Positions 11,622-13,342 of a stretch of 13,342 nt of DNA are shown here, piece after piece. The DNA lies in the NCBI GenBank assembly GCA_021780415.1, contig JAJXYW010000061.1, positions 1-13,342 on the forward strand, given 5' to 3'. Under the pieces are notes generated by a model. The model was not told the origin of the DNA. It worked only from the letters and a program-made list of their open reading frames with translations, and did no database searches. This DNA comes from Acidobacteriota bacterium. Lineage in GTDB: Bacteria > Acidobacteriota > Terriglobia > Terriglobales > Acidobacteriaceae. The translations under genes and the position numbers were made by a program. Numbering within the stretch: position 1 is the stretch's first letter; each line of letters begins with the position of its first letter.

Positions 11622-13342
<1,721 letters not shown>

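Overview
The window is G+C-rich bacterial chromosome with codons that strongly favour C or G in third position. Gene content and the style of the intergenic repeats suggest an acidobacterium of the Acidobacteriaceae type (Granulicella, Terriglobus or Edaphobacter-like). That assignment is inference from recollection, not from a search. No phage, transposase, rRNA or CRISPR array is visible.

Layout. 1-2320: the end of a DEAD-box RNA helicase, a convergent 72-residue cysteine-rich GDCCVxC protein, then ridA and msrB on the plus strand. 2251-3861: a minus-strand block of a CDP-alcohol phosphatidyltransferase, an orphan Imm27-type immunity protein, tRNA-Val(GAC) and rpmB (bL28), closed by a terminator that is flanked by inverted arrays of degenerate 7-nt repeats. 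3862-13342: an ISC iron-sulfur cluster assembly locus in the classical order iscR-iscS-iscU-iscA-hscB-hscA. hscA starts with GTG at 11622 and runs off the window end.

The ISC locus is not a compact operon. Between iscU and iscA lie five consecutive GC-rich hairpins. Between iscA and hscB sit a relatively A+T-rich hicAB toxin-antitoxin pair and a convergent gene for an exported DUF6624 protein, then a stretch with an unexplained rho-independent terminator and three more hairpins. Between hscB and hscA sit a complete subclass B3 metallo-beta-lactamase and a translationally coupled minus-strand VOC-DinB pair. Gene order survives while co-transcription of the scaffold genes with the HscBA chaperones has probably been lost.

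How the genes work together. IscR is expected to sense [2Fe-2S] status and control the locus. IscS supplies sulfur from cysteine, IscU is the scaffold, IscA an A-type carrier, and HscB/HscA release the cluster from IscU through its LPPVK motif, which is present. A good sigma70-like promoter with an overlapping 13-bp palindrome precedes iscR.

The most interesting material is the split ISC locus with its cargo, the hairpin array in the iscU-iscA gap, three sites of 7-nt repeat arrays, the orphan Imm27 gene, the B3 lactamase with all metal ligands, and a candidate small RNA or attenuator upstream of hscB.
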